From the NCBI GenBank assembly GCA_900769345.1, contig CAAGGJ010000177.1:1-5419 (forward strand): a stretch of DNA of 5,419 nt, written 5' to 3'. Each line of letters begins with the position of its first letter. Position 1 is the first letter of the stretch. The notes below the pieces were generated by a model. It made no database searches. It was not told where the DNA came from and worked only from the letters and a program-made list of their open reading frames with translations. Origin of the DNA: Bacteroidales bacterium (GTDB lineage: Bacteria > Bacteroidota > Bacteroidia > Bacteroidales > Muribaculaceae). Shown here one piece after another: positions 1 through 5,419 of the stretch. The position numbers and the translations under genes were made by a program.

Positions 1-1682
1 AGGAAGTCGGCACCGCTATTCGACACCGTAAGGTTGATTTTATATGGCTTATTAGAATAGAGATTGGCTTCAGGAGCAAAGCTTTCAACCTTGATTTCAG
101 GCTGCTCGGGCTCAACAGCCGAGAATGATAGTGCACCGTTGCTCACGGTGAGTTTCACAGCATTCTGTTTGCCATAAGGCACCATTATGCGGCCGCATAT
201 GCCAAATGTTGTATTGTTGAAAGCGAGATAGATGGTGTAGTTGCCGTCGCCAAGTTGCACAAATGATGATGCCGAAAAATCAAGAGTGTATAAAGTGTAA
301 GCCCATTCACCGGAATTTAAGCTATAGATGCCTGAGGATATAAATGTTGATTCTTGAGTTTGGTCATTCACCACATCTACACCAAGATTTACCAGATAAC
401 TCTGAGAAACCGTACAATACTGATAAAGGGTTTCACCGGTGGTAAAAGTAATGGTGGTGTTTGCTACATCTGCTGCAGCCACATCGGTTGTAGCACATTC
501 AAAATCGCCGTCAATGCCTAACCTATATGAGATATCGGTAGTTCCCTTGTTGGGAGCAAAGCCGTAGATGATTTCTTGTCGGCTGTTATATCCAAAGCTG
601 CTGCCACCTGCGCCCTGAGCATCCGGATTAAGTGCCGATAACTTGAAATAACCATCCGACAAACCTCCCCAACCCCAGTTGATGTGGAAGAAGTTGTCGC
701 TGCTATAGCCGTCGCACACAAATGCATGACCCGATTCGGTATTATATCCTGCATAGAGCACTGGGCGTCCGTTGGCCACCTCGTTATACACTAAGTCGTT
801 CCACTCATTTGGAGAATAAAACCTACGATGAGTGTAGCGAAGTGACTTGTCGTAATCGAAATAATTAATAAAAGCTTTATATGCATCGGTGATAGCTGCC
901 CCCGACGACAATCCGTATTTCATTTCTGCACTCACGCCGGCACAATACATCAGCGTTGCAACGGCATCATTCTGGGCATCGGTTGCCGATTCGTCATAAA
1001 CGTCGAGCATATTGTCCCAATCGAATGTGATGGTTGAGAAGTCTAACGATATGACTTTCCCACTATCATTAATATAGCAAGAGTAAGTCTTAGAGCCTTG
1101 TCCGGTCTTAGGCCACTCAAAGTAGTTCATAACCTGTGCCATGGCAGTAGCCGTGCAACCGGTCACGCAACGGCGCTCATCGTCATACATAGGGCACAGG
1201 TTGTTATATGGACTGTATTGATTCCACTTGGTGGTTAAGAGCGGAGACACAGCTGCCCTTCCAGTAGTCATCTCAGTCGCTGCAAAGGCAACTGAACCCG
1301 GCGTAACGACGTCTTGGCTATGCTCTATGGCAAAATTTATTTCATTAGTATACTCATCAAGCATGAAGCGCATATTCTCAGGAATGGTGTTGATGTTGAA
1401 GCTGCCATTCTCCGAGTAACCCAGCACCTGCTCAACGCAGTCGTCGGCTGACACTATCACAAAGCCGCCTTTTGCAAGGTTATATACATAGAAATTGTTG
1501 ACGCTGCCGGTGCTTGCAGTGTAAACCAGCAAGGGGTCGGAGTCACCAGCCAACGATTTCAAACGCGTAGTCTTGCGCACAAATTTGCTCGCCACGTCTT
1601 TAGCATCACTCGGGTCAATCTGCTTTGCCCAAACTGGCAATACCATCAAGATGGCAAACAATGAGAGTAGACATTTTTTCAT
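1..1682 (-). CDS. Secreted C10 family (streptopain/SpeB-like) cysteine protease, C-terminus beyond left edge
   Basis: 560 residues are visible in one open frame that runs off the left edge. The ATG at 1682 begins a signal peptide (MKK, hydrophobic core, likely cleavage after VWA at residue 19), so the protein is exported. Residues about 22-140 resemble the Spi-type inhibitory propeptide of this family, including a GGFVIVSADD stretch at 72-81. The catalytic domain covers about 145-377: the nucleophile is Cys176 in VTGCTATAMAQ, the histidine is His319 in GHAFVCDGY, and Asn335-Trp336 lie in FFHINWGWGG. These match the Cys/His dyad region of streptococcal SpeB. Residues about 378-560 are a beta-rich tail; from about 530 it looks like a CARDB/Ig-like module, but this is tentative. 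The family consists of secreted zymogens activated by removal of the propeptide. All key residues are present, so activity is expected. Substrate is unknown; nutrition or host-protein degradation is inferred. A Bacteroidetes -7 box lies just upstream. Confidence 0.93.
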   Translation of the reverse strand, partial: MKKCLLSLFAILMVLPVWAKQIDPSDAKDVASKFVRKTTRLKSLAGDSDPLLVYTASTGSVNNFYVYNLAKGGFVIVSADDCVEQVLGYSENGSFNINTIPENMRFMLDEYTNEINFAIEHSQDVVTPGSVAFAATEMTTGRAAVSPLLTTKWNQYSPYNNLCPMYDDERRCVTGCTATAMAQVMNYFEWPKTGQGSKTYSCYINDSGKVISLDFSTITFDWDNMLDVYDESATDAQNDAVATLMYCAGVSAEMKYGLSSGAAITDAYKAFINYFDYDKSLRYTHRRFYSPNEWNDLVYNEVANGRPVLYAGYNTESGHAFVCDGYSSDNFFHINWGWGGLSDGYFKLSALNPDAQGAGGSSFGYNSRQEIIYGFAPNKGTTDISYRLGIDGDFECATTDVAAADVANTTITFTTGETLYQYCTVSQSYLVNLGVDVVNDQTQESTFISSGIYSLNSGEWAYTLYTLDFSASSFVQLGDGNYTIYLAFNNTTFGICGRIMVPYGKQNAVKLTVSNGALSFSAVEPEQPEIKVESFAPEANLYSNKPYKINLTVSNSGADF

Positions 1683-1710
1683 GATTATCACATTTTTGGG
1701 GTATAATATT

Positions 1711-1718
1711 CAAATTTA
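1711..1718 (-). promoter_or_regulatory. Bacteroidetes -7 promoter box for the C10 protease
   Basis: On the minus strand this reads TAAATTTG, an exact match to the Bacteroidetes vegetative -7 consensus TAnnTTTG. It lies 28 nt upstream of the protease ATG, which would give a leader of roughly 20 nt. The upstream -33 element is weak: TTG triplets occur in the preceding 20 nt (about 1731-1736), but at a spacing shorter than the usual 19-21 nt. The -7 box itself is well supported; the full promoter is an inference. Confidence 0.5.
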
Positions 1719-1784
1719 TAAAAAATAAACCAACAAGCTATCAGCCGCCCATGAGCACATCTGTCATTTAATATTCTTTAACAT

Positions 1785-1796
1785 TTTCAATTGAAA
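1785..1796. repeat. Perfect 12-bp palindrome TTTCAATTGAAA
   Basis: The sequence is identical to its own reverse complement. It sits between the two divergent promoters, about 70 bp upstream of the protease -7 box and about 90 bp upstream of the ECF-type -35. It could be an operator for a dimeric regulator, but in A/T-rich intergenic DNA such a palindrome can also arise by chance. Confidence 0.25.
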
Positions 1797-1883
1797 CGAG
1801 AAATCGATAACCAACTCACAAACCTTTAGTTATTATCGTCGAACTCACGTTAATTCTTTTTTAAAAAAAATTTCGGGTTTGGC

Positions 1884-1912
1884 TGCAACTTTTCGGCACG
1901 CTGCTGCGTCTA
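1884..1912 (+). promoter_or_regulatory. Likely ECF-sigma-type promoter for the GIN-domain gene
   Basis: A TGCAACTTTT element (from 1884, with AAC at 1887-1889) is followed after 17 nt by CGTCTA at 1907-1912. ECF sigma factors characteristically read an AAC-containing -35 and a CGTC-type -10 at about 16-17 nt spacing. A/T-rich tracts lie directly upstream (1857-1873). Transcription would start near 1919, giving a leader of about 120 nt. No good TAnnTTTG box was found for this gene, which favours the ECF reading. The sigma factor itself is not in the window. Confidence 0.45.
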
Positions 1913-2038
1913 ACTAACAGAAAAGCTCAAGAAACCAGCGCAGCAACCAAGCTCAACGCAGCTTCCGCGAGCCAATCAACAAAACAGAGTGTATTAAAAA
2001 ATTTTGAATCAACAAAACTATCAAAAACAACCCACATT

Positions 2039-2686
2039 ATGAAGAACTTCAGTTTAGCAACATTAGCATTGGCAGCCACATTCGCATTCTCATCAGCTAA
2101 GGCAGCCACCACCGACAACAACAGCAGCTTCAGCAGCATCAGTTTCGCCGATGGCATCGACATCGAAATGGTTGAAGGCAACGCTCCCGCCATCGAGAGT
2201 AGCGACGTAACCTACACCATCGACGACGCCGGCGTGCTCACCCTCAAGGCTTCGGAAAACACCGGCGCAAACTCACACGTTCGCATCTGCGCCCCCAACC
2301 TAAAAGCAATCCAATATTTTGGCGACAGCAACGTGTCGGTCACCGGCAACATCCAAGCCAACAAACTGCTTGTGAGCGCATCGGGCAAAGGCGACATCAT
2401 TTTCGACAGCCTCACATCTCACGACATTGTTTGTGGCGTACTCGGCAAAGGCAACATCCGCATCAACCGCCTGAAAGCCCAAAATGCAAAATGCGCCACC
2501 TATGGCTCTGGCAAAGTGTACATAGCTGACGAAAAATCCGACAACGTGGTGGCAAACCACAGTCGCATGCAAGTTTCCGACTGCCGTTACACCATCTCGC
2601 AACAAGGCACTGCCAACAAGGCATGCTTCACCCTCAACAACGTGAACGCGCGCACCTCCTCGATAGGCGACCTCGCCTTGCGCTAA
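2039..2686 (+). CDS. Exported GIN-domain (DUF2807-like) protein with 20-residue repeats
   Basis: The 215-residue protein begins with a signal peptide (MKNF, Ala/Leu-rich core, likely cleavage after SAKA at residue 22) and then a Ser/Asn-rich linker. From about residue 35 to 195 it resembles the head GIN domain (DUF2807, putative autotransporter-adhesin-like) common in Bacteroidetes: short beta strands of the IDIEMVEG, VLTLKA and VRICAPNLKAI type, followed by stacked rungs. Gly-x-Gly turns recur at residues 116-118, 136-138 and 156-158, with a related DSN turn at 96-98, so the rung length is 20 residues; this suggests a right-handed beta-helix-like fold. It has no transmembrane anchor or sorting domain, so a periplasmic or secreted location is inferred. 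The molecular function of the family is not established. It appears to be a single-gene transcript with its own ECF-type promoter and terminator. Codon use is G+C-richer than in the operon to its right. Confidence 0.85.
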   Translation: MKNFSLATLALAATFAFSSAKAATTDNNSSFSSISFADGIDIEMVEGNAPAIESSDVTYTIDDAGVLTLKASENTGANSHVRICAPNLKAIQYFGDSNVSVTGNIQANKLLVSASGKGDIIFDSLTSHDIVCGVLGKGNIRINRLKAQNAKCATYGSGKVYIADEKSDNVVANHSRMQVSDCRYTISQQGTANKACFTLNNVNARTSSIGDLALR

Positions 2687-2769
2687 ATTCAGTATCGCTC
2701 ACCCTCTGATTCTCTATCAAGCAAAAGAGTTTCCCATAAAAATAATAAGTGTTTAATCTAATCGTCCAA

Positions 2770-2811
2770 CGGGGCTATGTCAGCAATCAACACGCAGGCA
2801 TAGCCCTTTTT
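2770..2811 (+). terminator. Rho-independent terminator after the GIN-domain gene
   Basis: GGGCTATG at 2772-2779 pairs with CATAGCCC at 2799-2806. The stem can be extended inward by a T-G and a C-G pair, leaving a 15-nt loop, and it is followed directly by five T at 2807-2811. It lies 86 bp beyond the GIN stop codon. On the minus strand the hairpin has no following T-run, so it is not a good intrinsic terminator for the convergent operon that ends at 2834; no separate terminator for that operon was found. Confidence 0.8.
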
Positions 2812-2833
2812 ATCATCCTCCCGCCACAAAAAA

Positions 2834-3715
2834 TTAAAACGGCAGGTCAACACCATACGAAACGCACTCGTCCTGCAAGAAATCAAATTCACGCTCTACA
2901 AATACAGGTGATTGTTTCTGAAGTTTCTCCAAAAAAACTTTCCGTGATGTCAGATCATCAATCTCCATGCGACGAGCTTTGCTAATTTGCAAAAAGTCCA
3001 CGCTATTATCTATTCCGAGGAAACGACGCCCAAAGAGATTTGCCGCAATGCCAGTGGTGCTACTTCCAGTGAATGGGTCAAAAACCCATGCTCCAGGACG
3101 TGTTGACGCCTGTATAATACGCGACAAAACACACAGCGGCTTTTGTGTTGGGTGCTTTCCACAAGTCTTTTCCCAGGGCGCAATAGCGGGCAATCTCCAC
3201 ACGTCACGCATTTGTTTTCCGCCATTAATTTTTCTCATCAACTCATAATTGAAGTAGTGCGACACTTTTGGTTCTTTTCGAGCCCAAAGGATGCACTCAG
3301 TGGAATGTGTAAAATATCTGCACGACAAATTTGGTGGCGGATTTGTTTTCACCCATGTTATACAATTCAGGATTCTAAACCCCAATTCCACCAAGCACCG
3401 AGCAATGGTGAAAATATTGTGATATGTGCCACTAATCCAAATAGTGCCGTCGCTTTTCAACTTATCTCGGCAAGCGGAAAGCCACGTTTTATCAAAGAGA
3501 TAATCTGTTTCATATCCTTTTGATTTATCCCAATCGCCTTTATTCACCGACACCATCTTCCCACTCTGAACACTTATACCCCCATTTGAGAGATGATAAG
3601 GCGGATCTGCAAAAATCATATCAAACTTAAATTCAAATGAGTTCATAAGCTCGACACAATCTCCTTTCAAAAGGGTAAAATTCCTGTCTTCCGACCTATA
3701 GTATGGAGTTAACAT
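2834..3715 (-). CDS. dpnA: DpnA-type DNA adenine-N6 methyltransferase (GATC)
   Basis: This is the second methyltransferase of the DpnII-type system; it transfers a methyl group from S-adenosylmethionine to adenine N6 in GATC. The order is that of the beta class: catalytic motif IV DPPY at residues 37-40 comes before the AdoMet-binding motif DPFTGSSTTG at 213-222. Sequence matching remembered Streptococcus DpnA includes LSNGGIS, NKGDWDK, NPPPNLSCRYFTHSTE and GKHPTQKP. Streptococcal DpnA also methylates single-stranded DNA and protects incoming DNA during transformation; whether that holds here is unknown. The ATG at 3715 was chosen because its A is also the last base of the upstream gene's TGA stop (TGATG), a typical translational-coupling overlap; a TTG at 3718 would add one residue. 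The protein is 293 residues, with a tail of about 40 residues beyond the end of remembered DpnA. It is the last gene of the operon. Confidence 0.93.
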   Translation of the reverse strand: MLTPYYRSEDRNFTLLKGDCVELMNSFEFKFDMIFADPPYHLSNGGISVQSGKMVSVNKGDWDKSKGYETDYLFDKTWLSACRDKLKSDGTIWISGTYHNIFTIARCLVELGFRILNCITWVKTNPPPNLSCRYFTHSTECILWARKEPKVSHYFNYELMRKINGGKQMRDVWRLPAIAPWEKTCGKHPTQKPLCVLSRIIQASTRPGAWVFDPFTGSSTTGIAANLFGRRFLGIDNSVDFLQISKARRMEIDDLTSRKVFLEKLQKQSPVFVEREFDFLQDECVSYGVDLPF

Positions 3716-4251
3716 CAATGGAATGTTGCTGTTGACACAATTTCAAAAATATTTCTATGCTCTTTTAATTGTTCCAGCAGATTCTTGAACATATATGCGT
3801 CATGCCTATTGGTTTTTTCTTGAATCATCAATAGCTTCGCAATCAATATCAAGAATTTAACACTGTATTCACCTTTTCCAGCTAATTTGCCATATTTCTG
3901 AGCTTCATTATCAACTTCAGCCAACAATTTCTCTGGAGACAACAAAACGTCTTGCTCCGTTTTTGATTTTATAGGAACAGTTCTGCTCCACTGTTCAAGT
4001 AAGCTATCTGTCAATAAGTCTGTTTCATGTGGCTCGCTATAATGTTTAATCAACATATCTACAGCCCAATGAATATGCTTAGGCGTACGGATACGACTCC
4101 ATCTATCTCCTTCTTTTTGACGGTATCTTAACAGAATATCAAACTCCGACAATGTTCCTTTGTATATCCCTAAAATATAGGTGCCATTAATTGGAATTAC
4201 ACATAGAGGTTCTTGCCTTTTACATACCATTGAAACATTTTGATTTGGCAT
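3715..4251 (-). CDS. Uncharacterised 178-residue protein embedded in the DpnII-type operon
   Basis: I do not recognise this protein. Its N-terminal 42 residues look beta-rich, with a short hydrophobic strand pair (LCVIPINGTYILGIYKG). A basic, probably conserved stretch follows at 53-70 (RIRTPKHIHWAVDMLIKH), and the rest (about 76-175) is predicted by eye to be mostly helical, with a Leu/Ile-rich segment at 130-143 and a charged helix at 155-168. There is no signal peptide, no clear membrane segment, no methyltransferase DPPY and no recognisable nuclease motif. It starts 9 nt after the endonuclease stop codon, and its stop overlaps the dpnA start by one base, so it is certainly co-transcribed and probably translationally coupled. 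That placement suggests a role with the restriction-modification system (specificity or activity partner, or regulator), but this is inference from context only. Composition is A+T-rich, like its operon neighbours. Confidence 0.85.
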   Translation of the reverse strand: MPNQNVSMVCKRQEPLCVIPINGTYILGIYKGTLSEFDILLRYRQKEGDRWSRIRTPKHIHWAVDMLIKHYSEPHETDLLTDSLLEQWSRTVPIKSKTEQDVLLSPEKLLAEVDNEAQKYGKLAGKGEYSVKFLILIAKLLMIQEKTNRHDAYMFKNLLEQLKEHRNIFEIVSTATFH

Positions 4252-4260
4252 AATTCTTTC

Positions 4261-5118
4261 TCACTTTAAAATTCTTGAAACAATATCATTCTCAAGATCC
4301 GCAATGTTATACAAGTGTTCCAGCACATCAAAGGTTTCTTTCAGATTATTCTTTGCACTGCGCCAGCCATAACCATCAGTGAACCAAACAAATTTGAAAG
4401 ATTCCAAATCTTTGGTTTCCATGGTGATGGTTTTATAACTACGTGCAGTTTCATTCAATTTAGAACCGCTGCTTGTATAAAAGTTTGTCTCTATTCCATA
4501 AACAATGTTTTCGCCCTTTACAACAAAGTCAAATCTTTTTTCTGCACCACCATTATTGGAAATTGACGACAAGTCTATACCCCATTTAGCTTCTATCTCA
4601 TGGATATACATTTCTTTGAAATATGATTGCCCTTTCACAAGACCAGATTTACATAGGAAGCTCTCCACAAGGTTTTCCATCAAATGGCCACCTCGATTTT
4701 TACGACCATTTGAGTCCAGTCCTGTTTCAATGCCAGTTACATAATCCACAAGATTATTAACAATATGATTCTCCATCAAATCAAACAAGCCTGTTTTACG
4801 CATAAATTTAGCATAATCCCCAATCGAACAATTAGGCTTGCCAAAATGAAAGTCAATTTGACCCTCATCATCCATTGCCATGATGTCAAGTTCCCGCTTT
4901 GCCAAAAGAATAGGAATACACCTTAAGGTCTCGGGATACTGCGCTAAAATGGTTTTGAATTCTTCTTCAATATTTCTCGAGCCAATAAGCGAATTCAAAA
5001 TATTGAGTGGCAATTTTATGGCGTCAACATTATTGAATACTTTATTAAAATCAACATAATATTTATAATCAGCAATTGATGGCCTAAATCCAGCAAGCCA
5101 AGCATCGAAATTCCTCAT
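4261..5118 (-). CDS. dpnB: DpnII/MboI-type GATC restriction endonuclease
   Basis: This 285-residue protein closely resembles the Type II restriction endonuclease DpnII (about 288 residues in Streptococcus), which cleaves unmethylated GATC. Shared landmarks include RNFDAWL at the N-terminus, LNILNSLIGSRNI at 39-51, LVDYVTGIETGLDSNGRKNR at 123-142, KRFDFVV at 194-200, GSKLNETARSYK at 218-229 and WFTDGYGW at 245-252. A PD-(D/E)XK-like core can be proposed: Glu148 in a helix, Asp197 in RFDF, and Glu210-x-Asn212 where most of that superfamily has ExK; this assignment is inference. Length and all conserved blocks are complete, so it should be functional. The ATG at 5118 lies 5 nt after the stop of the DpnM-like gene, and no Shine-Dalgarno is visible. 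Here the nuclease gene comes second in the operon rather than last as in Streptococcus. Confidence 0.95.
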   Translation of the reverse strand: MRNFDAWLAGFRPSIADYKYYVDFNKVFNNVDAIKLPLNILNSLIGSRNIEEEFKTILAQYPETLRCIPILLAKRELDIMAMDDEGQIDFHFGKPNCSIGDYAKFMRKTGLFDLMENHIVNNLVDYVTGIETGLDSNGRKNRGGHLMENLVESFLCKSGLVKGQSYFKEMYIHEIEAKWGIDLSSISNNGGAEKRFDFVVKGENIVYGIETNFYTSSGSKLNETARSYKTITMETKDLESFKFVWFTDGYGWRSAKNNLKETFDVLEHLYNIADLENDIVSRILK

Positions 5119-5123
5119 AATCG

Positions 5124-5419
5124 TTAAAAAATATTTGAAACCATAATCTCTGAAACCGCACCACGGCAGTTGACTTTTGAATTAATCATTCTTGTGGCAA
5201 ATACTCGTCTTATCGAAAACATCTGATACAACCGATCAAAAAAATAATCTTTACTGTCAACATTTAACGGGTCAGAGTTACTTGCTACAAATAAAGATCC
5301 TCGTTTTGAAATTTGTTCACAAAAATCACGAAGCCTTGTCTGTTCTGCATCATCAAAACTCTCTTTTGAATATGAAGTGAACGACGACGTTTCAGATAGA
5401 GGTCGGTATGGCGGGGCAA
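5124..5419 (-). CDS. dpnM: DpnM/Dam-type DNA adenine methyltransferase, C-terminal 97 residues (cut by right edge)
   Basis: Only the C-terminal third of the gene is in the window; the frame stays open to the right edge and stops with TAA at 5124-5126. The visible part matches the D12-class adenine methyltransferase DpnM: PPYRPLSETSSFTSY at the start, QTRLRDFCEQ, FVASNSDP, then ATRMINSK and CRGAVSEIMVSN near the end, the usual C-terminal signature of Dam/DpnM enzymes. It would methylate adenine N6 in double-stranded GATC and protect the host from the adjacent endonuclease. Remarkably, the residue before PPY is Ala (codon GCC at 5415-5417), not the Asp of the catalytic DPPY motif. If real, this would be expected to abolish or severely reduce activity; the codon lies 3 bases from the window edge, so an end-of-contig error is possible. 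The promoter and N-terminus lie outside the window. Confidence 0.93.
   Translation of the reverse strand, partial: APPYRPLSETSSFTSYSKESFDDAEQTRLRDFCEQISKRGSLFVASNSDPLNVDSKDYFFDRLYQMFSIRRVFATRMINSKVNCRGAVSEIMVSNIF

Larger units (their letters stand above)
1683..2038. other. Divergent intergenic region without a gene
   Basis: This is 356 bp between two divergent genes. I see no credible coding region. It carries the protease -7 box near 1715, a perfect 12-bp palindrome at 1785-1796, an A/T tract around 1857-1873 that could act as an UP-like element, the ECF-type promoter at 1884-1912, and then a roughly 120-nt A/C-rich stretch leading to the GIN-domain gene. That last stretch would be its 5' untranslated leader. 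Confidence 0.7.

Noticed and set aside
1228..1419. 63-residue plus-strand open frame in the left gene
   Set aside because: It is antisense to the propeptide and early catalytic region of the C10 protease.
1855..1873. T-run followed by A-run (possible terminator)
   Set aside because: There is no G+C stem beside it and no gene ends there; it fits an A/T-rich upstream element better.
1927..2193. Open frame on the minus strand overlapping the GIN gene start and its leader
   Set aside because: It is antisense to the signal-peptide region and its Ala/Leu-rich product mirrors the Ala codons of the real gene. It has no promoter or family resemblance.
2300..2605. 101-residue open frame on the minus strand inside the GIN gene
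   Set aside because: It lies wholly antisense to a well-supported coding region and has no recognisable features.
2749..2985. Plus-strand open frame that spans the terminator and enters the dpnA end
   Set aside because: It runs through the intrinsic terminator hairpin and overlaps the strongly supported dpnA on the opposite strand.
3143..3523. 126-residue plus-strand open frame
   Set aside because: It is a shadow of dpnA, whose conserved motifs lie on the other strand.
5192..5380. 62-residue plus-strand open frame near the right edge
   Set aside because: It is antisense to the DpnM-like C-terminus, which is clearly recognisable by homology.

Overview
The window looks like chromosomal DNA from an anaerobic gut-type Bacteroidales (Prevotella/Muribaculaceae-like). 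The evidence is a secreted C10 (streptopain/SpeB-like) cysteine protease, a GIN-domain (DUF2807-type) exported protein, a Bacteroidetes-type -7 box (TAnnTTTG), and starts without clear Shine-Dalgarno sequences. No rRNA, tRNA, CRISPR array or insertion sequence was seen.

Layout. Positions 1-1682 (minus) hold a C10 peptidase with signal peptide, Spi-like propeptide, complete catalytic domain and the start of a beta-rich tail; its C-terminus lies beyond the left edge. Positions 1683-2038 are a divergent intergenic region with a likely vegetative -7 box for the protease, a 12-bp palindrome and a likely ECF-sigma-type promoter reading right. Positions 2039-2686 (plus) encode a small exported GIN-domain protein with a regular 20-residue repeat, followed by a convincing intrinsic terminator around 2772-2811.

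Positions 2834-5419 (minus) form a tightly packed operon that is convergent with the GIN gene. Read in the direction of transcription it contains: the last 97 residues of a DpnM/Dam-type adenine methyltransferase (cut by the right edge), a DpnII/MboI-type GATC restriction endonuclease, a 178-residue protein I cannot identify, and a DpnA-type adenine methyltransferase. Spacings are 5 nt, 9 nt and a 1-nt stop/start overlap. This is a DpnII-type restriction-modification system: two methyltransferases protect host GATC sites and the nuclease cuts unmethylated GATC.

The order (M, nuclease, unknown, A) differs from the dpnM-dpnA-dpnB order known from Streptococcus, and an unknown gene is embedded. 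The genes look clearly more A+T-rich than the flanking GIN gene, which fits acquisition by transfer. The points most worth a second look are the unknown embedded gene, the Ala in place of the catalytic Asp in motif IV of the DpnM-like protein (APPY, at the very edge of the window), and the complete absence of GATC from the left 2.95 kb.
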